From Chelonoidis abingdonii (Eukaryota; Chordata; Testudines; Testudinidae): a stretch of 64,000 nt of DNA. This document shows positions 34,739-46,589 of this stretch, piece after piece; the first letter of the stretch is position 1, and each line of letters begins with the position of its first letter. Under the pieces are notes generated by a model. The model was not told the origin of the DNA. It saw only the letters and a list, made by a program, of their open reading frames with translations, and did not search any database. The stretch lies in assembly GCF_003597395.2 (NCBI RefSeq), contig NC_133774.1, positions 32,089,368 through 32,153,367 on the forward strand, in the 5' to 3' direction. Position numbers and translations under genes: made by a program.

Positions 34739-37700
34739 GAATGTCGTTTAACCACAGAAACATCCAGAGTTCGTTCTAAAACTTTACTACAGACCTGGAC
34801 ATTTCCTGGTTTGCTACATCTTTCACAGTCTTCAAATGACTTCTTTTCAACATCAGCTTCTATTTCACCTTCAAAACTTTTTGATTGAGTATCTTGATGC
34901 TGTTATCCTCTAAATTTGTGTCTTCCTGGAAGCATACAACTACCATAGCATTCCACATAATGTATAGGTTTTCCAGGGTCTAAGCTATAGGTCTTCGTGT
35001 GGATTTTACATGTATTACATCTCTCCCACAGAATTCTACAATGGATAATGGCTTTTTTTTTAAAAAAGGGGAATTCATTGGGCCAAAGTCACTGCTTGTG
35101 TAAGCAGGTGCAACTGGATTTGATCTATTAGAAGTAATTTGCATATCTAAGGGATTATAATCAAAAACAAATTGGTACATTTCTTCTATATACTCCCATA
35201 ATTTAAACAGTAATCTTTCTGAAATGCATTTTTACAATTAATCACAACTGAGTTTCATCAACTGAACATTTGCAGACCTGTCCCAGCTGTCTAAATCTGA
35301 GATGAGCCAGGATATTTCACTAGCAGACTGGTGGTAGTGTTTCTGTCTGTCAGAGGTTACCTGTGTGCTCATACTGTGAAAATGCATTTTAGATGAGCAG
35401 CTTTACTGATCAAAACCTTTCTTTTAAAACTGATATAATTTTATTTCTCATGCTTCTATTACTTTCTGGGTAACCCATAATAATATCTGAAGCCTTACCC
35501 TATATTTACTTCAAAGTAAAAACTAAACAAAGCCAACCAACCAACAACAAAACCCCCCCAACAAAAACAGTCTGCTCAAAATTGAGTTTTGTGGGTGTAG
35601 TTCAGGTACTCTTCTCCTTATTTAGCCACCTTTCTCTTCCTTGAGGAATATAACATTAAAAAAGTGAACTGTCCATTTAGCTTCCTGTGTGGGAAACAAG
35701 TCTTGGAAGTAACCAACAATGCATCTGTGATTTGTGCATCTAGGTCCCACTTCATCAAGTCCTCAAGCACAAGCCCACCTTTAAGCATGTGAGAAGTCTC
35801 CTTGGAATCCTAGTACTGGACATAGTTCTTCATTCCAGTGGGGAAACTTCCCCACATATTTTAAGATTTAGAGTCACTGGAACTATTGTGCAGTGGTTGT
35901 AGTGAACTCAGGCAATCACCATCATTTTTGGTCTTATGGCCACACTCACCCTTGGAGAGTTCTGAAGAGTGCTGTACCTTTTGATGCATGAGCCCTCCCT
36001 GCTTCTTCCAGCATTGAGGGGGATTGTACACATCACTCCCTCCTTTGCATGCCTAGCCTGCAGCATGGCCAAGAATGTTTGCAGAAAGCAAACTATGAAT
36101 TTGTTATTCCAAGTATCCGTGCCAGAGACCTTATTCTTTATCCCGTCATGGACTAGAAATGTCATGTGACCCATGTGCCAAATAAAGGAGCTTTCATTCA
36201 ACTATCAACTAGCAGCAACTGTTTCTGGGCAAATATCAGGAATGTGTATCCATGGACATAGTTACTAAATCTGCCTCACAATTCAATTCAAAATTAATCA
36301 TTCTCTTTGCTGGTCAGAATGATCAGCACTGGTTTGCAAAAAAATAAGGATCCTTTCTTCATGCAAGTACAGGTATCCGTGCAGGAACAAAGGAATTCTT
36401 ATGTGAACAAACATTTGCATAAGAATAGTCCTACCAGTAGTACTAACCGGATCATTATACCTACCTATAGCGCGCTCTCACACACACAGAGAGACATCAC
36501 AGGCATGAATAGAAGTTAGCATCTAACTCCTCTTTGTGCCTATGAAAATCCCCCCCACACCACCAAAAATTAGTTGGTGTAACTGTTATGAGAAAACTGA
36601 AAGTAAATTCTGCCAGTCAACCAGTATAGCTGGCTTTTATAACTTTCCTTATATTAGCCAAACATAATGTTTGTTCTTGTGCAACAGAGCACAGGAAAAA
36701 AAATAGTTAGACATTTGAGGACTTCCTAAAAATTGATCCTTGCTTTCTTCCTAAAATGCTCCCTACTCCTTTCCTGAGAGAGACAATGCCCTAAATATGC
36801 TTCAGGTACTATTCCTGCTTGTTGAGGATAGTTCTCCAATCAGTGGCCTTAAATGATACAATGTAACCTTTTTTTAGGTGACCAATCCTGCAGGCTGAAT
36901 AACAGCTATGCAAATGAGTACTTGTTACAAAGTTAGTAAAATCCCATAGTTAGGAATGTGTTCATAAAAACTAATCATTGAAGAATTGCAAATAGAAAAA
37001 AGAGATCAGTATGATCTCTAATTTTGTTTTTAATTACTCATTTGACAAGCTCTGCTTGCAACAAAGTGCTTACAAATTTATTACAGAGCTATAATTAGCC
37101 ACAGATTATTCAGCAATTAATTTGACATAACAAATGAATTTGAGAATCTCAATAGTTAGACAAGCCAGAGTGGAAAATTTGCTGAATAAATTATTCTTTA
37201 CAAATTATTCACACAGCTACAGCAAACAATAAGAGACCCATCTTCCACCAGTGCTACTGTAACACTGTCAACACCATTCTCAAATTAGATTCATTTGATG
37301 AAGAAGTGCAGATGTCAAACAGATGCCAGCACTTAACTTAAATGCTAAATCAGCACTTTTTGGCATCCCCCTAGTGAGGATCTTGAAAAGTTTAAGAAGG
37401 GTAACCAAATTGGCTATTGTATTCCAGTTACTGGATGTTAGGGTATCTTTATTGCAAACTCCTGGACTTTCTAAGGCTGCATAATTATACACAGGTTTCT
37501 GTTGTTCACTAAATTATTTGAGTGTATAATGAGTTTCAAGTATTTTAAACTTGGACTGATGGTGAGCTTTAATCTACTGCAGCCACTTCCTTGTTTTCAG
37601 TTCAAATAGAACTCTTTCCGGGTTGACAGAATGGCTAAAAGGGAACAGTTTGGGGCCAAAATTCATCCCTGGTTTAACTCCACAGACGTCAATGTGAACC

Positions 37701-37999
37701 CTTAAGACTTTTAGCCTCAAGGTTGTATTCTGTTCCGGTTCTCAATTGTATATTAGGTAAAAAGGCAGAACCTCATGTTTCCCATCTATCACTGTCACTT
37801 GTAAAATGCATATCTAGAAGACCAATAAAGCTTCCATCTTAAAAGCCATATCTGAGATTATAAAATTTCAAATATTAAAAATTTTACTATTTTTCACTAA
37901 CTGCCGCACACCTTTATAGGGGATTAAATCATTGTAATCAGAGTAGCAATACTTGTTTGAAGTGTGTTTAAAATGTAGGGAAGAAGGGCCTAATGATTG
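34739..37999. other. Mostly unique sequence with a conserved-element-like core
   Basis: 35720-35860 contains diverged words of a 'CTTTAAGCATGTGAGAAGTC' palindromic repeat. 36840-37220 is a non-repetitive AT-rich block described in the findings. 37670-37700 has 'AAAATTCATCCCTGGTTTAA', part of a widespread fold-back repeat. No exon or RNA gene is seen. Confidence 0.45.
36840..37220. promoter_or_regulatory. Candidate conserved non-coding element (enhancer-like)
   Basis: AT-rich, non-repetitive block with an octamer-type site TATGCAAATGAG (about 36908-36919), TAATTA/TAATTAG homeodomain cores (TTTTAATTACTCATTTGACA at about 37029; CTATAATTAGCC at about 37090), AGATCAGTATGATCT palindrome (37003-37018), and repeated CAAATTTATT/ACAAATTATTC words. 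It has no coding frame and no transposon hallmark. Function is inference from composition only. Confidence 0.35.
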
Positions 38000-38118
38000 A
38001 GGCACTTGCCTGGGTCCTGGGAGACATGGATCCAGTTACCTGTTCTGCCACAGACTTACTATGTGACCTTGGCCAAGTCACTTAACCTCTCTGTGCTTCA
38101 GTTCCCCACCTGTCAGGG
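38000..38118 (-). repeat. MIR-like SINE, inverted
   Basis: 'TATGTGACCTTGGCCAAGTC' followed by 'ACTTAACCTCTCTGTGCTTC' and AGTTCCCCACCTGTC is the reverse complement of the MIR core and tail (gtgacttggccaaggtcaca). Upstream, GGCACTTGCCTGGGTCCTGG and GACATGGATCCAGTTACC fit the rest of the element. Confidence 0.75.
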
Positions 38119-38931
38119 GCCCCGGAGAGGAGACAGGCACCAAGAGGATAACACTACACATTGAAATGTCATGATATGGTGTCCCTACAACTGAGTTGGT
38201 CACAGGATTTGTAATCCTAGATCTGAGATGTCCATTTGCATGGACCTCATTGGATTATCTTCATACATGTTACTAGATCCGGCTGAAAGTTTTCAAATTT
38301 TAAAACTTTGGATAAAATTTCTTTTTTTTTTCCAACCAACTTGTCAAAAATATACTACATAACTTAAGCTTATCCAAACCAAATGAACAAGCTTGAGAGA
38401 GCTATATAAGCTTAGTGTACTGCTCCAAAGGATGTTAGAAATATTTTGTGGCATTTTAATCTCCAGCAGCCTCTTGAGGTGTGAGTTCCATTCGCAAACT
38501 TTCTTTTCATACTTGAGGGTGGGAGGAAGTGTGACTGATTGCTAACTCACTCTGGTAAATGGTTTAGACAGCAGTGGGGAACAAACCAAAAGAAGCAGTG
38601 GCTTGCAAGTGGTGTCAGTAAACAGGTGGCTAAATGGCTGGACGCAGTGTGTTTAGAGTTGAAAGATTAGAAGGTAGTAAGTGAAGTCCAATGTGGAGAA
38701 ATGTAATATGGAGGGAGTGGAAACTACTAAGTTGTAGATTTAACTTACATTGGCATCTACTGAGAGAGAATGTTTGGTTTTAAGTATCTGAAAGTTCACA
38801 CACCTGGCACAATTCAGGAACAATGCCTTTGAATTCAATGTAGTTATATCACTGTGTAAAATTGGTGTAAGTGATGTCACCCGTGGTTCTTTCAACCCAA
38901 ACTCTTGATAACTTTACTCTGTGAGAGGAGG
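38119..38931. other. Unassigned sequence
   Basis: Contains 'ATCACTGTGTAAAATTGGTG', a diverged part of a reptile palindromic repeat, near 38850. Otherwise nothing recognised. Confidence 0.4.
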
Positions 38932-39452
38932 TGTCAGGAAATAAATCGGGAGACACGGCCGTCTGACCAATAGATGGCTGGCACAAACAGGACAACACGA
39001 GAGTGCTTTCACTTAAAACTAAACTTTACTAGTCTCAAGCACTTACACACGTCTGCAACAACATTAGTAAAACACCCCCAACCCTTGATAATTACGAAAG
39101 CTGAGTGTGGCTTTCGAATGTCATAGCAGCAGGATTACGGTGGCCAAATCTTCCGTCTGCCGGTGGGGATCGCAAGATGTATCCAGAGGGAGAGTCCAAA
39201 AGAGTCCCCAAACAAGTCCAACTATCTCAAGCTTTTTCCCCTTATTTATACAATAGTAATAGAATGACATGTCCCTTAAAGAAACCTTGTTAAGTAAGCA
39301 GTTTCAAGCAAGAGGTTCCTTCTGATTATTGATTAACCAGGTGTGGGTTTTCCAGAGTCTGCAGCTCTGAGATCCCAGTAGACATACATACATTTTAAAA
39401 GAGTAGGAATCAGCAACTTCCAACACAATTCTTATCAGGAAGGATGTGGGGT

Positions 39453-40255
39453 TGTCATAGTATTCTTTCCTCAATCTGAACCTTAGAGTCCAAAAATGAG
39501 GTACTAGCATGAAGTTCTCTAAGCTTAATTACCAGCTTAGATCTGATACGCTGCCACCAATCAGGACTCTGAGTGCCTGATAAACTCTGGTCTCCCCAAA
39601 ACCTTCCNNNNNNNNNNNNNNNNNNNNNNNNNNNNNNNNNNNNNNNNNNNNNNNNNNNNNNNNNNNNNNNNNNNNNNNNNNNNNNNNNNNNNNNNNNNNN
39701 NNNNNNNNNNNNNNNNNNNNNNNNNNNNNNNNNNNNNNNNNNNNNNNNNNNNNNNNNNNNNNNNNNNNNNNNNNNNNNNNNNNNNNNNNNNNNNNNNNNN
39801 NNNNNNNNNNNNNNNNNNNNNNNNNNNNNNNNNNNNNNNNNNNNNNNNNNNNNNNNNNNNNNNNNNNNNNNNNNNNNNNNNNNNNNNNNNNNNNNNNNNN
39901 NNNNNNNNNNNNNNNNNNNNNNNNNNNNNNNNNNNNNNNNNNNNNNNNNNNNNNNNNNNNNNNNNNNNNNNNNNNNNNNNNNNNNNNNNNNNNNNNNNNN
40001 NNNNNNNNNNNNNNNNNNNNNNNNNNNNNNNNNNNNNNNNNNNNNNNNNNNNNNNNNNNNNNNNNNNNNNNNNNGTACTCAGAGAGCAACAAAGGTCCAG
40101 ACGAATAAATCCACAAACAAAGGCTTCCCTCCCACCGAGATCATTTGAAAGTATCTTGTTTCCTGATTGGTCCTCTGGTCAGGTGTTGCAGGTCACTGTT
40201 TGTTAACCCTTTACAGGTGAAAGAGACATTAACCCTTAGCTATCTGTTTATGACA
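39453..40255 (-). mobile_element. Solo LTR with perfect 5-bp TSD, containing the assembly gap
   Basis: On the plus strand the ends read TGTCATAGTATTC and ...TTTATGACA, inverted at the terminal bases. GGGGT flanks both sides exactly (39448-39452 and 40256-40260). On the minus strand the LTR starts TGTCATAAACAGATAGCTAA and ends 'CTAAGCTGGTAATTAAGCTT...GACA', a turtle LTR I recognise. Of its ~803 bp, 467 are N. No internal gag/pol is visible, although the gap could hide sequence if its size is wrong. Confidence 0.88.
39608..40074. other. Assembly gap (467 N)
   Basis: Unresolved bases inside a high-copy LTR. The two long 'ORFs' that cross it are artefacts of translating N. Confidence 1.
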
Positions 40256-40500
40256 GGGGTCAAGCTGCCCTTTTTGTGGCACCCAAAACCCACTCTCTTC
40301 CTCTTTGGTCAAGCTGAGATTGCTGAATGGCCAATTTACAGCTTGCTGACTAGGCTGCCTTTAACAATAAGCCATAGTGGTTTTATGCACTTTGCTGGTT
40401 TGCCAAAGTCTCCTCTTACAAGTGAGAGCATCCGTTCCTCTCATCCAGTAATATAGTGGCTATTTGGAGACCAATATGAAAGACCTACTTATAACTCAAG

Positions 40501-43050
40501 CCTCAAGCAGATTTATAAATTGCTTCCATGTGGATCTTTTCTGCATTCATGAACTGACAATAGTTCCCTCAAATTGTTAATGTCTAAACTTTTGTGGTGG
40601 AGTGGAAGGTGACATTTTTGCTCTAACCGAATAACCACAAACATTTTGAAGCTGTTGTTCACTGTTACATTTTGATCTTTATCTATATTCAGCAAGAAAA
40701 GAGATCTGGGTAATGACATTGTATCTGTGTCACTTCATTGGCAGATCCCACTCCATGTGATCATGAGTCCAAGACATCTGCATTCTGTTTCCCAGAGAAA
40801 GAGTTCTAGCTGATGATCATCACACACAAGGGTATCAGTAATTGGAGTGGGGGCAGGGAAAAGAGGCATTTTGGAGGAGAGATCTTGTTTCTAGTTCTGC
40901 CATAACAATCTTGCTTTAAGTAAAGAGATGTGGGGTGGGTTTTTTTGGTATTTTAGGTCCCTCTTAGCTGGACTTAATCTGTGGGGCTGGGAACCCACCT
41001 CTGTGGATCACCCACCTCTGCTATCTTTACAACCTCATTCCCTTGTTATAATTTGGACTGGACAGAGGGTACCCAAATTCCTGTTTTGATTAATTTCTGC
41101 CCACTTTCCATGTTTGAGCAAGAGTGGAGCACATGTGCCTTCGTGTTCAATAATCCCATATACTGAAGCCTGTGTAAAAACAACGTGTCAAGTCTGAACA
41201 ACTCTTTTTAACCATGTCAAAGCACAATGGTATCACCACCACTAGTCAACAGTATTATATGAGAGATCAAGTTATACCTCAGTCAGTTCAGTAATCCTGG
41301 ACTTTGAAATTTAGATAGATGTATCAAAGTATTACATTTATGAATGAGAAGGCCAGATGTTGGTTTATGTGACACTGAAGTGTATATAAATTAGATAAAC
41401 TCTGTTAATAAAAAGGGTAATTCTTTGTTCTCAAAGGAATTCAGAATGAAATTCCACATTTTCAAGAGCTGAGATGAACTGGAGGATTGTGGATAAAAAG
41501 ATTTAAAGATATTTATTTCCACATTGATAAACTGTAGTGGCTTGTATGCCTCATTCCATTGTCATCCAGTTAAGACACTTGTTAAATACAGGCAATAAAT
41601 AAATTTACCTTGACACATGATTTGTCATGGGAGATAAAAATTGTGCTCTGTTTGGATCAGTTTTAAGAACTCTGCTAGAGAGGATTTCTGTCATCTTTTT
41701 GTTTTGATCCTTTCTTTGCTTACAAAAGTGTACTACACTATAGCCCTTTGAATAATGATGATGGCACATGAAAGGGATCTCTAACAAACCTGATTAGCCC
41801 ATATTCCAGCAAGGAATTTCTTTGATGCTGCATCAGGTTGTGGGATGCTGGCAAAGGTTAGAAACGTAAAATGCTTAAGATGATTGTTGCCAAAGCGGCC
41901 TTACACTTAGCAACTGGAAAATTGCATATAAGTAGGATTACTAGAAAAATCAGTGAATAATGTTCTTTATTAACAATGCTGTTGAACCTGATATTTCCGT
42001 ACCTTAATAAATGTTGAAAATCACCTTTAAAATGTCTTTTTTTTCCCCCAAGCGTTCTTTTTCATTAAAGTCTCTGGTAAATGAATTCACCTTTGGACCC
42101 CATTGTTCCAAAGCAGCTCTGCTGACCCTAACAGAGATTTAAAGTCCAATTCTGCAAAGTGCTAGCAGTCTGCTGTGAAAGGCTGAGAACCCTCAGCTCG
42201 GATGGAAGCTACTGGGATTACCATGGAGAATAAGATCCTAAATCCAGTGCATCACAATTGGACAATAAATAAGTAGATCAGAATATCTGGCCCACATGGA
42301 GAGGTAAAATTACATGTCGTACAGGTGAAAGGATTTATATCAGCACAAGTATAAATTAGGGCATATAAAAGAGCCAGAGGGTGCTGTGTATGTGCCAGTC
42401 AAAGAATGATTGATGTCAGGATCCAGACTTATGAGCGGGGGGGGGGGGGGGAGGGGAGGGAAGAGCGCTGAAAGGCAGGAGGTTCAGATCCTAGATGTAT
42501 TATGCGAAGGGAGAGAGCACACTATAGCTTGAACTTTGAAAACAGTAAGGCCAGAAACAGGGGCTTTTCCAAAGAAATGTGAGGTGTTCTTCCTGGTTTT
42601 ACTCACGGAAATGTTGTAATCATTTTGTCCTGATACATTAGTGCTGGGCTGATTACTATCAGCACAGAATAAATTCCTGAAAACACATTGGGGGCAGAAG
42701 GACACAAGTCAATCTGTGCCATCTAGATTGAATGATTTTGGCAATAATCTTTGTCCTTGCTCGCTCCGCAAATTTTTCTGACTTTTTAAACCAATTGTCT
42801 GTTCAAAATGAAACACTGATTTGAATTGTCTTTCAAGGTCAAATGAAGTCTCTCTCTTTTTTTTTTTTTCCCTTCAGGTTTTCTCACTGAGGTGAAAAAA
42901 GAGGGGGAAAAATCCAGTTTTTTTTGTTTCAAAACTGTTTTTTGTTTGTTTTTTTGTAAATTGGTTCTACCAAACTGCAAAATTGCCTATTCTCTACTTG
43001 CAATAGTGGGAAAATTAGAGTGTCCATATGATAAACGAAGTAGTTTCGTT
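40501..43050. other. Mostly unassigned sequence
   Basis: Contains a G-run at 42438-42451 followed by GAGGGGAGGG, and T-rich simple sequence at 42856-42870 and about 42917-42953. No exon, RNA gene or assignable element seen. Confidence 0.45.
42438..42462. repeat. G-rich run with G-quadruplex potential
   Basis: A run of about 14 G followed by AGGGGAGGG on the plus strand. The quadruplex inference is from the pattern only. Confidence 0.7.
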
Positions 43051-43166
43051 TTCTTTACAACAGTCAGAATTGTGCTTTACACCATGTTTAAAACTTGGTG
43101 CTTTACACCATGTTTAAAACTTCTTTACAACAGTCAGAATTGTGCTTTACACCATGTTTAAAACTT
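43051..43166. repeat. Recent nested tandem duplication
   Basis: A 70-bp unit (43051-43120) is followed by an exact copy of its first 46 bp (43121-43166; key words TTCTTTACAACAGTCAGAAT and TGTGCTTTACACCATGTTTA). Inside the first unit GTGCTTTACACCATGTTTAA (43072 onward) is itself repeated at 43098. The copies show no mismatch, so the event is young. Confidence 0.92.
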
Positions 43167-43532
43167 GACCATTAGCATTGTTTGTAAAATTGCTATTGCT
43201 AAGTAATTACTAGGTGTCTAGCGTTTATACAATTGTTTCCTTAAAATGTAAAAGGAGTAAATGAGACAGGATGTGAGAAGTGAACTCTATGTACACTGAG
43301 GCTTCATATCTTATAGAAACTAAGGAAATTCTCAAACAAAACAACCTTTGTAAATATATATAATTTTAAAACATTACAGAACTAAAAGGTCAGATGTTCC
43401 AATGTGAAGAAATGATTAACCAAGGTTCTACAACCAACCATCTCTGTTCTTATATCTCATCCAAGCTTGAACTTTTAGATTAAAACTTTTTTACATCCAT
43501 CCATCCAACTTTATAAAAACTTCCCATTTTGG
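43167..43532. other. Unassigned sequence
   Basis: AT-rich with no recognised element, up to the TSD of the next LTR. Confidence 0.4.
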
Positions 43533-43537
43533 CCCAT

Positions 43538-44008
43538 TGTAGGGGCTGCGGAAGACTGTGTCACGGTCTAGCTAGAGTATTTCCACTTTCTCGGCGGCCT
43601 TGTGGAAAGCATCTGCTTGCTAAGTGGCCGGTCATTGTAGGACACGGCATGCTAGTTATAATTTGCTTTTAACTGGTTAAAACCAGTTTGTATGGCCTTA
43701 GGCCAAAGGGCGTACACCACCCGTGGACAGTCCCTGGCCTTTGGCCAAGGGGGCGGACATAGCCTGTGGGAAGTTCCTTTTTGCATATGTATGAGTTGCT
43801 TTTGTATTGTGTCTATATAGCTGTATGCTCCCGGTCCCGCCTTTGGACTCCGACCCAGGCCGAGCTGAGCTTCGGTGCTGGGTTCCCCACCAAAGTGATA
43901 GCAACACCCGGAGTCCCCGTTGCGGATGTGTCACTTTACCTTCATTAAAGCCAAATAACTCACAGTGTGTGTGGGCCTCGTTCTTGCAGAGCATCCAAGC
44001 ACGCAACA
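43538..44008 (+). mobile_element. Solo LTR with perfect 5-bp TSD
   Basis: Begins TGTAGGGGCTGCGG and ends CACGCAACA (TGT...ACA). CCCAT flanks both sides exactly (43533-43537 and 44009-44013). Inside, on the plus strand, are a TATA-like CTATATAGC at about 43813 and a polyadenylation signal variant ATTAAA at 43944-43949, about 60 bp before the LTR end, the expected U3-R-U5 order. At 471 bp with no coding sequence beside it, this is a solo LTR left after recombination. Family not named; it differs from the LTRs at 3073 and 39453. Confidence 0.9.
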
Positions 44009-44013
44009 CCCAT

Positions 44014-45389
44014 AAACCCTCATGAATCACCTTTTGCCTACCACATAGACCCACATATCCATTAATAGACTGTTCTGCAGTTCATCTGCCTCCTAACACT
44101 TCAGAAACACCAACTCCTCTTTTTGCTCTTCATATGCATACCAGATCTCTTCTTAGTTACGTAGAGACTACTACCTCAATACTGCCCCTTGCTATCCACA
44201 TACGCTCCAGAAAACACTGTTCTCCATCTACCAGTCCAATTAATCAAATAATTCAATCTGCTTTCTCTGTTCTCTCTGTACAAACTAGAAATCCCACTCT
44301 ATATACCGTATTCATCTTTGTGGTGTGAATCAGAATCACACTCAAGATACAGATGATGGTTGTGTGTGTGGTATGTGTATTTATTTTTTTCTTCTTCTTA
44401 GCAACACTAGAGTAAATCTGGGATAATTCCACTGGAGTCTGAGTAAGGCTGATATGAACATAGCATAAGAGAAGAACCAGGCTACACATCCACCACTACT
44501 ACCCTTTTCACTCGCATATTTGGGACACAGTCCTCTGAGTACCCCCATTTTCCGTAGCCACTTTAAGGTATTACTTATTTGCCGTGGAAGAGAAAAGGGA
44601 GTTGCCAAGTCTCAGTCTCATTCTTCATTGTGCTACTCCAATTTTATGCTGGTGTAACCAATGAGTAGATTGATCTAAAACTGAAGTAACACAATGATGA
44701 ATCAGAGCCAAAGAGTCAAAACGTTTCTCCGGATGTAATAACTATGATAAGAATGTGCTCATTCATTGGGGAAGGGATATGAGACTGAATGAAAGCTGAT
44801 TGTTGAGGTTAACTACAGATTGCTTCACTTTGGAATGTTTTAGATATTATCGTTATTAATTTTGTTTTCATATATGTCTATTTACAATTTTACTTTTCAC
44901 AAACTGGATTTATTAATACAGAAAAAATGTGGTACTCAAAAATCAATCACTTTACTGACTAACCAGAGCATCTGTTACAACTATTAAAGATTTCAATACA
45001 ACTTTTAAAAATGGCTTCAGGGCTCAGTGAACTTCTTTAGAGAGAGAGGTTGCAGAAACAAAGTCTGGTTTCTTTGGGAACTGAGAGCTGACTTTATTGA
45101 AGAATGCAAAATTTTGAAGGAAATAAGAACAGATGCTAAACAATTTTTGAGTTTATGCCAAACACAAGAACTCAGGGCCTTGATTTAAAGTTAAGGTGGA
45201 TTAGGCCTGCAAGGAATTTGCTGGAATTTCTTTGGAGGATAGAGAAAATACATAGTGCAGACTTTCAAAGTCAGCAACAGAAGCAATTATGGGAGGACAG
45301 CACAAATGCATTTAAAAAGACAGATGATATTTTGGAAGAAAAAGAATGTGGGTTAATTCTAACCAGTAGCTCAACATGAGGGAATGGCC
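44014..45389. other. Mostly unassigned; palindromic-repeat fragments
   Basis: 44400-44450 ('AGTAAATCTGGGATAATTCC') and 44625-44710 ('TTATGCTGGTGTAACCAATG...GAATCAGAGCC') are diverged parts of a fold-back repeat frequent in reptile genomes. No exon or RNA gene seen. Confidence 0.45.
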
Positions 45390-45545
45390 ATCTGTCACTA
45401 ATTTGTTGTATGACCTTGGGAAAACTATTTAATTTCAATATCTCAATTTTCCCCTATCTAAAATAGGAATAATTATGCTCATCTCTTAAAGGAGTGTTAG
45501 TCTTAATATTTGTAAAGCGCCTTGAGCTCTATAGAGGAAAGGATT
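45390..45545 (-). repeat. MIR-like SINE, inverted
   Basis: 'GTTGTATGACCTTGGGAAAA', AATTTTCCCCTATCTAAAAT and 'TTTGTAAAGCGCCTTGAGCT' are, in order, the reverse complement of the MIR core and tail followed by the related downstream block. Strongly diverged. Confidence 0.7.
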
Positions 45546-46589
45546 CAAAGCTTACTGAAGTCTATGTAAGTTTTTCATGACTTTAGTGGGGTTAGGTTAA
45601 GGTCTTAACATTTGAAAAAAAAAATTGACACTTCTTTTCTTCTTCAAAACACACTTTCTATTTTTACACGGTAAAGCCCATTTGTATGTATGCCCAATGC
45701 TGAGATATTTCATTTGCAGCAGTCAATTGGGGCATAAAGGTACCGTACTTCTTCGGTTTTTTCTTCCTCAGTTACAATCCTGATAGCCAGCGCTGCTCTG
45801 GTTTGTACATTACATCATGATGCATGTCTGATAAACAGTATAATGAAGTGAAGAATCATATCTGTCATGATGCCGACAAAAACTCAATAATGGTAAAACA
45901 ATTGGTCTGGTGGAAAAAATACTATGTGATCATGTCATTAAAGACTGTATTGTAATGCATGTGCACAAGGAGGCAGAATGAGTTGCCCAGCAACCTTAAC
46001 TTTGGCATCTCCTAATCTTTCAGCACTTCATTTTGCAATCTTAATGTTCTTTTAAGGTAGGTATTTGGAATTTCATTTTCTAATTAAAATATTTTTTTCT
46101 TTCTATTGTGGGTACCATTTGGGTCATCACCAGGGTCCAAACTTTTAGATCCACAGCCCAGACCTCAATGAGTTGAGCAAACACCTAGTGGCAATTGTGG
46201 GCTGTTATCCTTGGTGTGGGATGAGACACATGCTTTGCAAGAGGGTTTCACATCTATTTGCTGACAACAGAGGAACATAGACACTTATGAATCATGAGTT
46301 CAGTTCCAGATTCTGGAGGGAAATGTGGCTCTAGCGGTTATAGACTCTTCAGTACATGTTGTTCACCTCTTTCCCCCTTTGGGCCTATCCACCCACCTGC
46401 ATTGTGGATCCTGCCTTTCTCCCCCTTTTTGTTTATCCACACTCTATCCCCTTGGCTCATGACCCCTAGCCCCTCTGTGCTTATATTGCCCCCCTATGCC
46501 ATGGCTGTAGCCTGGGCTGCGGCAGGGGGAGCTCTGACAGCAAGACAAAGCGTTGAGGGGCAAAAAAGAAGAAAGCATCTCCCTGCTGT
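45546..46589. other. Unassigned sequence
   Basis: 46370-46500 is pyrimidine-rich. The 122-codon plus-strand ORF at 46294-46662 follows this composition and matches no family I know. Confidence 0.4.

Larger units (their letters stand above)
38932..40500 (-). mobile_element. Older LTR of an LTR retrotransposon, interrupted by a younger LTR
   Basis: Read on the minus strand, the 38932-39452 segment looks like R-U5: a TATA-like GTATAAATAAGGGG (complement of about 39237-39250), then a run to ...ATTTATTTCCTGACA, ending at 38932 in the CA expected of an LTR 3' end. The outer sequence resumes after the inner LTR's TSD at 40261 ('CAAGCTGCCCTTTTTGTGGC') and continues with turtle-LTR-like words to about 40450-40500. 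The U3 start and outer TSD are not found, so the right edge is approximate. Confidence 0.6.

Noticed and set aside
39529..40148. Two ~190-codon ORFs on opposite strands
   Set aside because: They consist mostly of X residues from the N gap, so they are translation artefacts.
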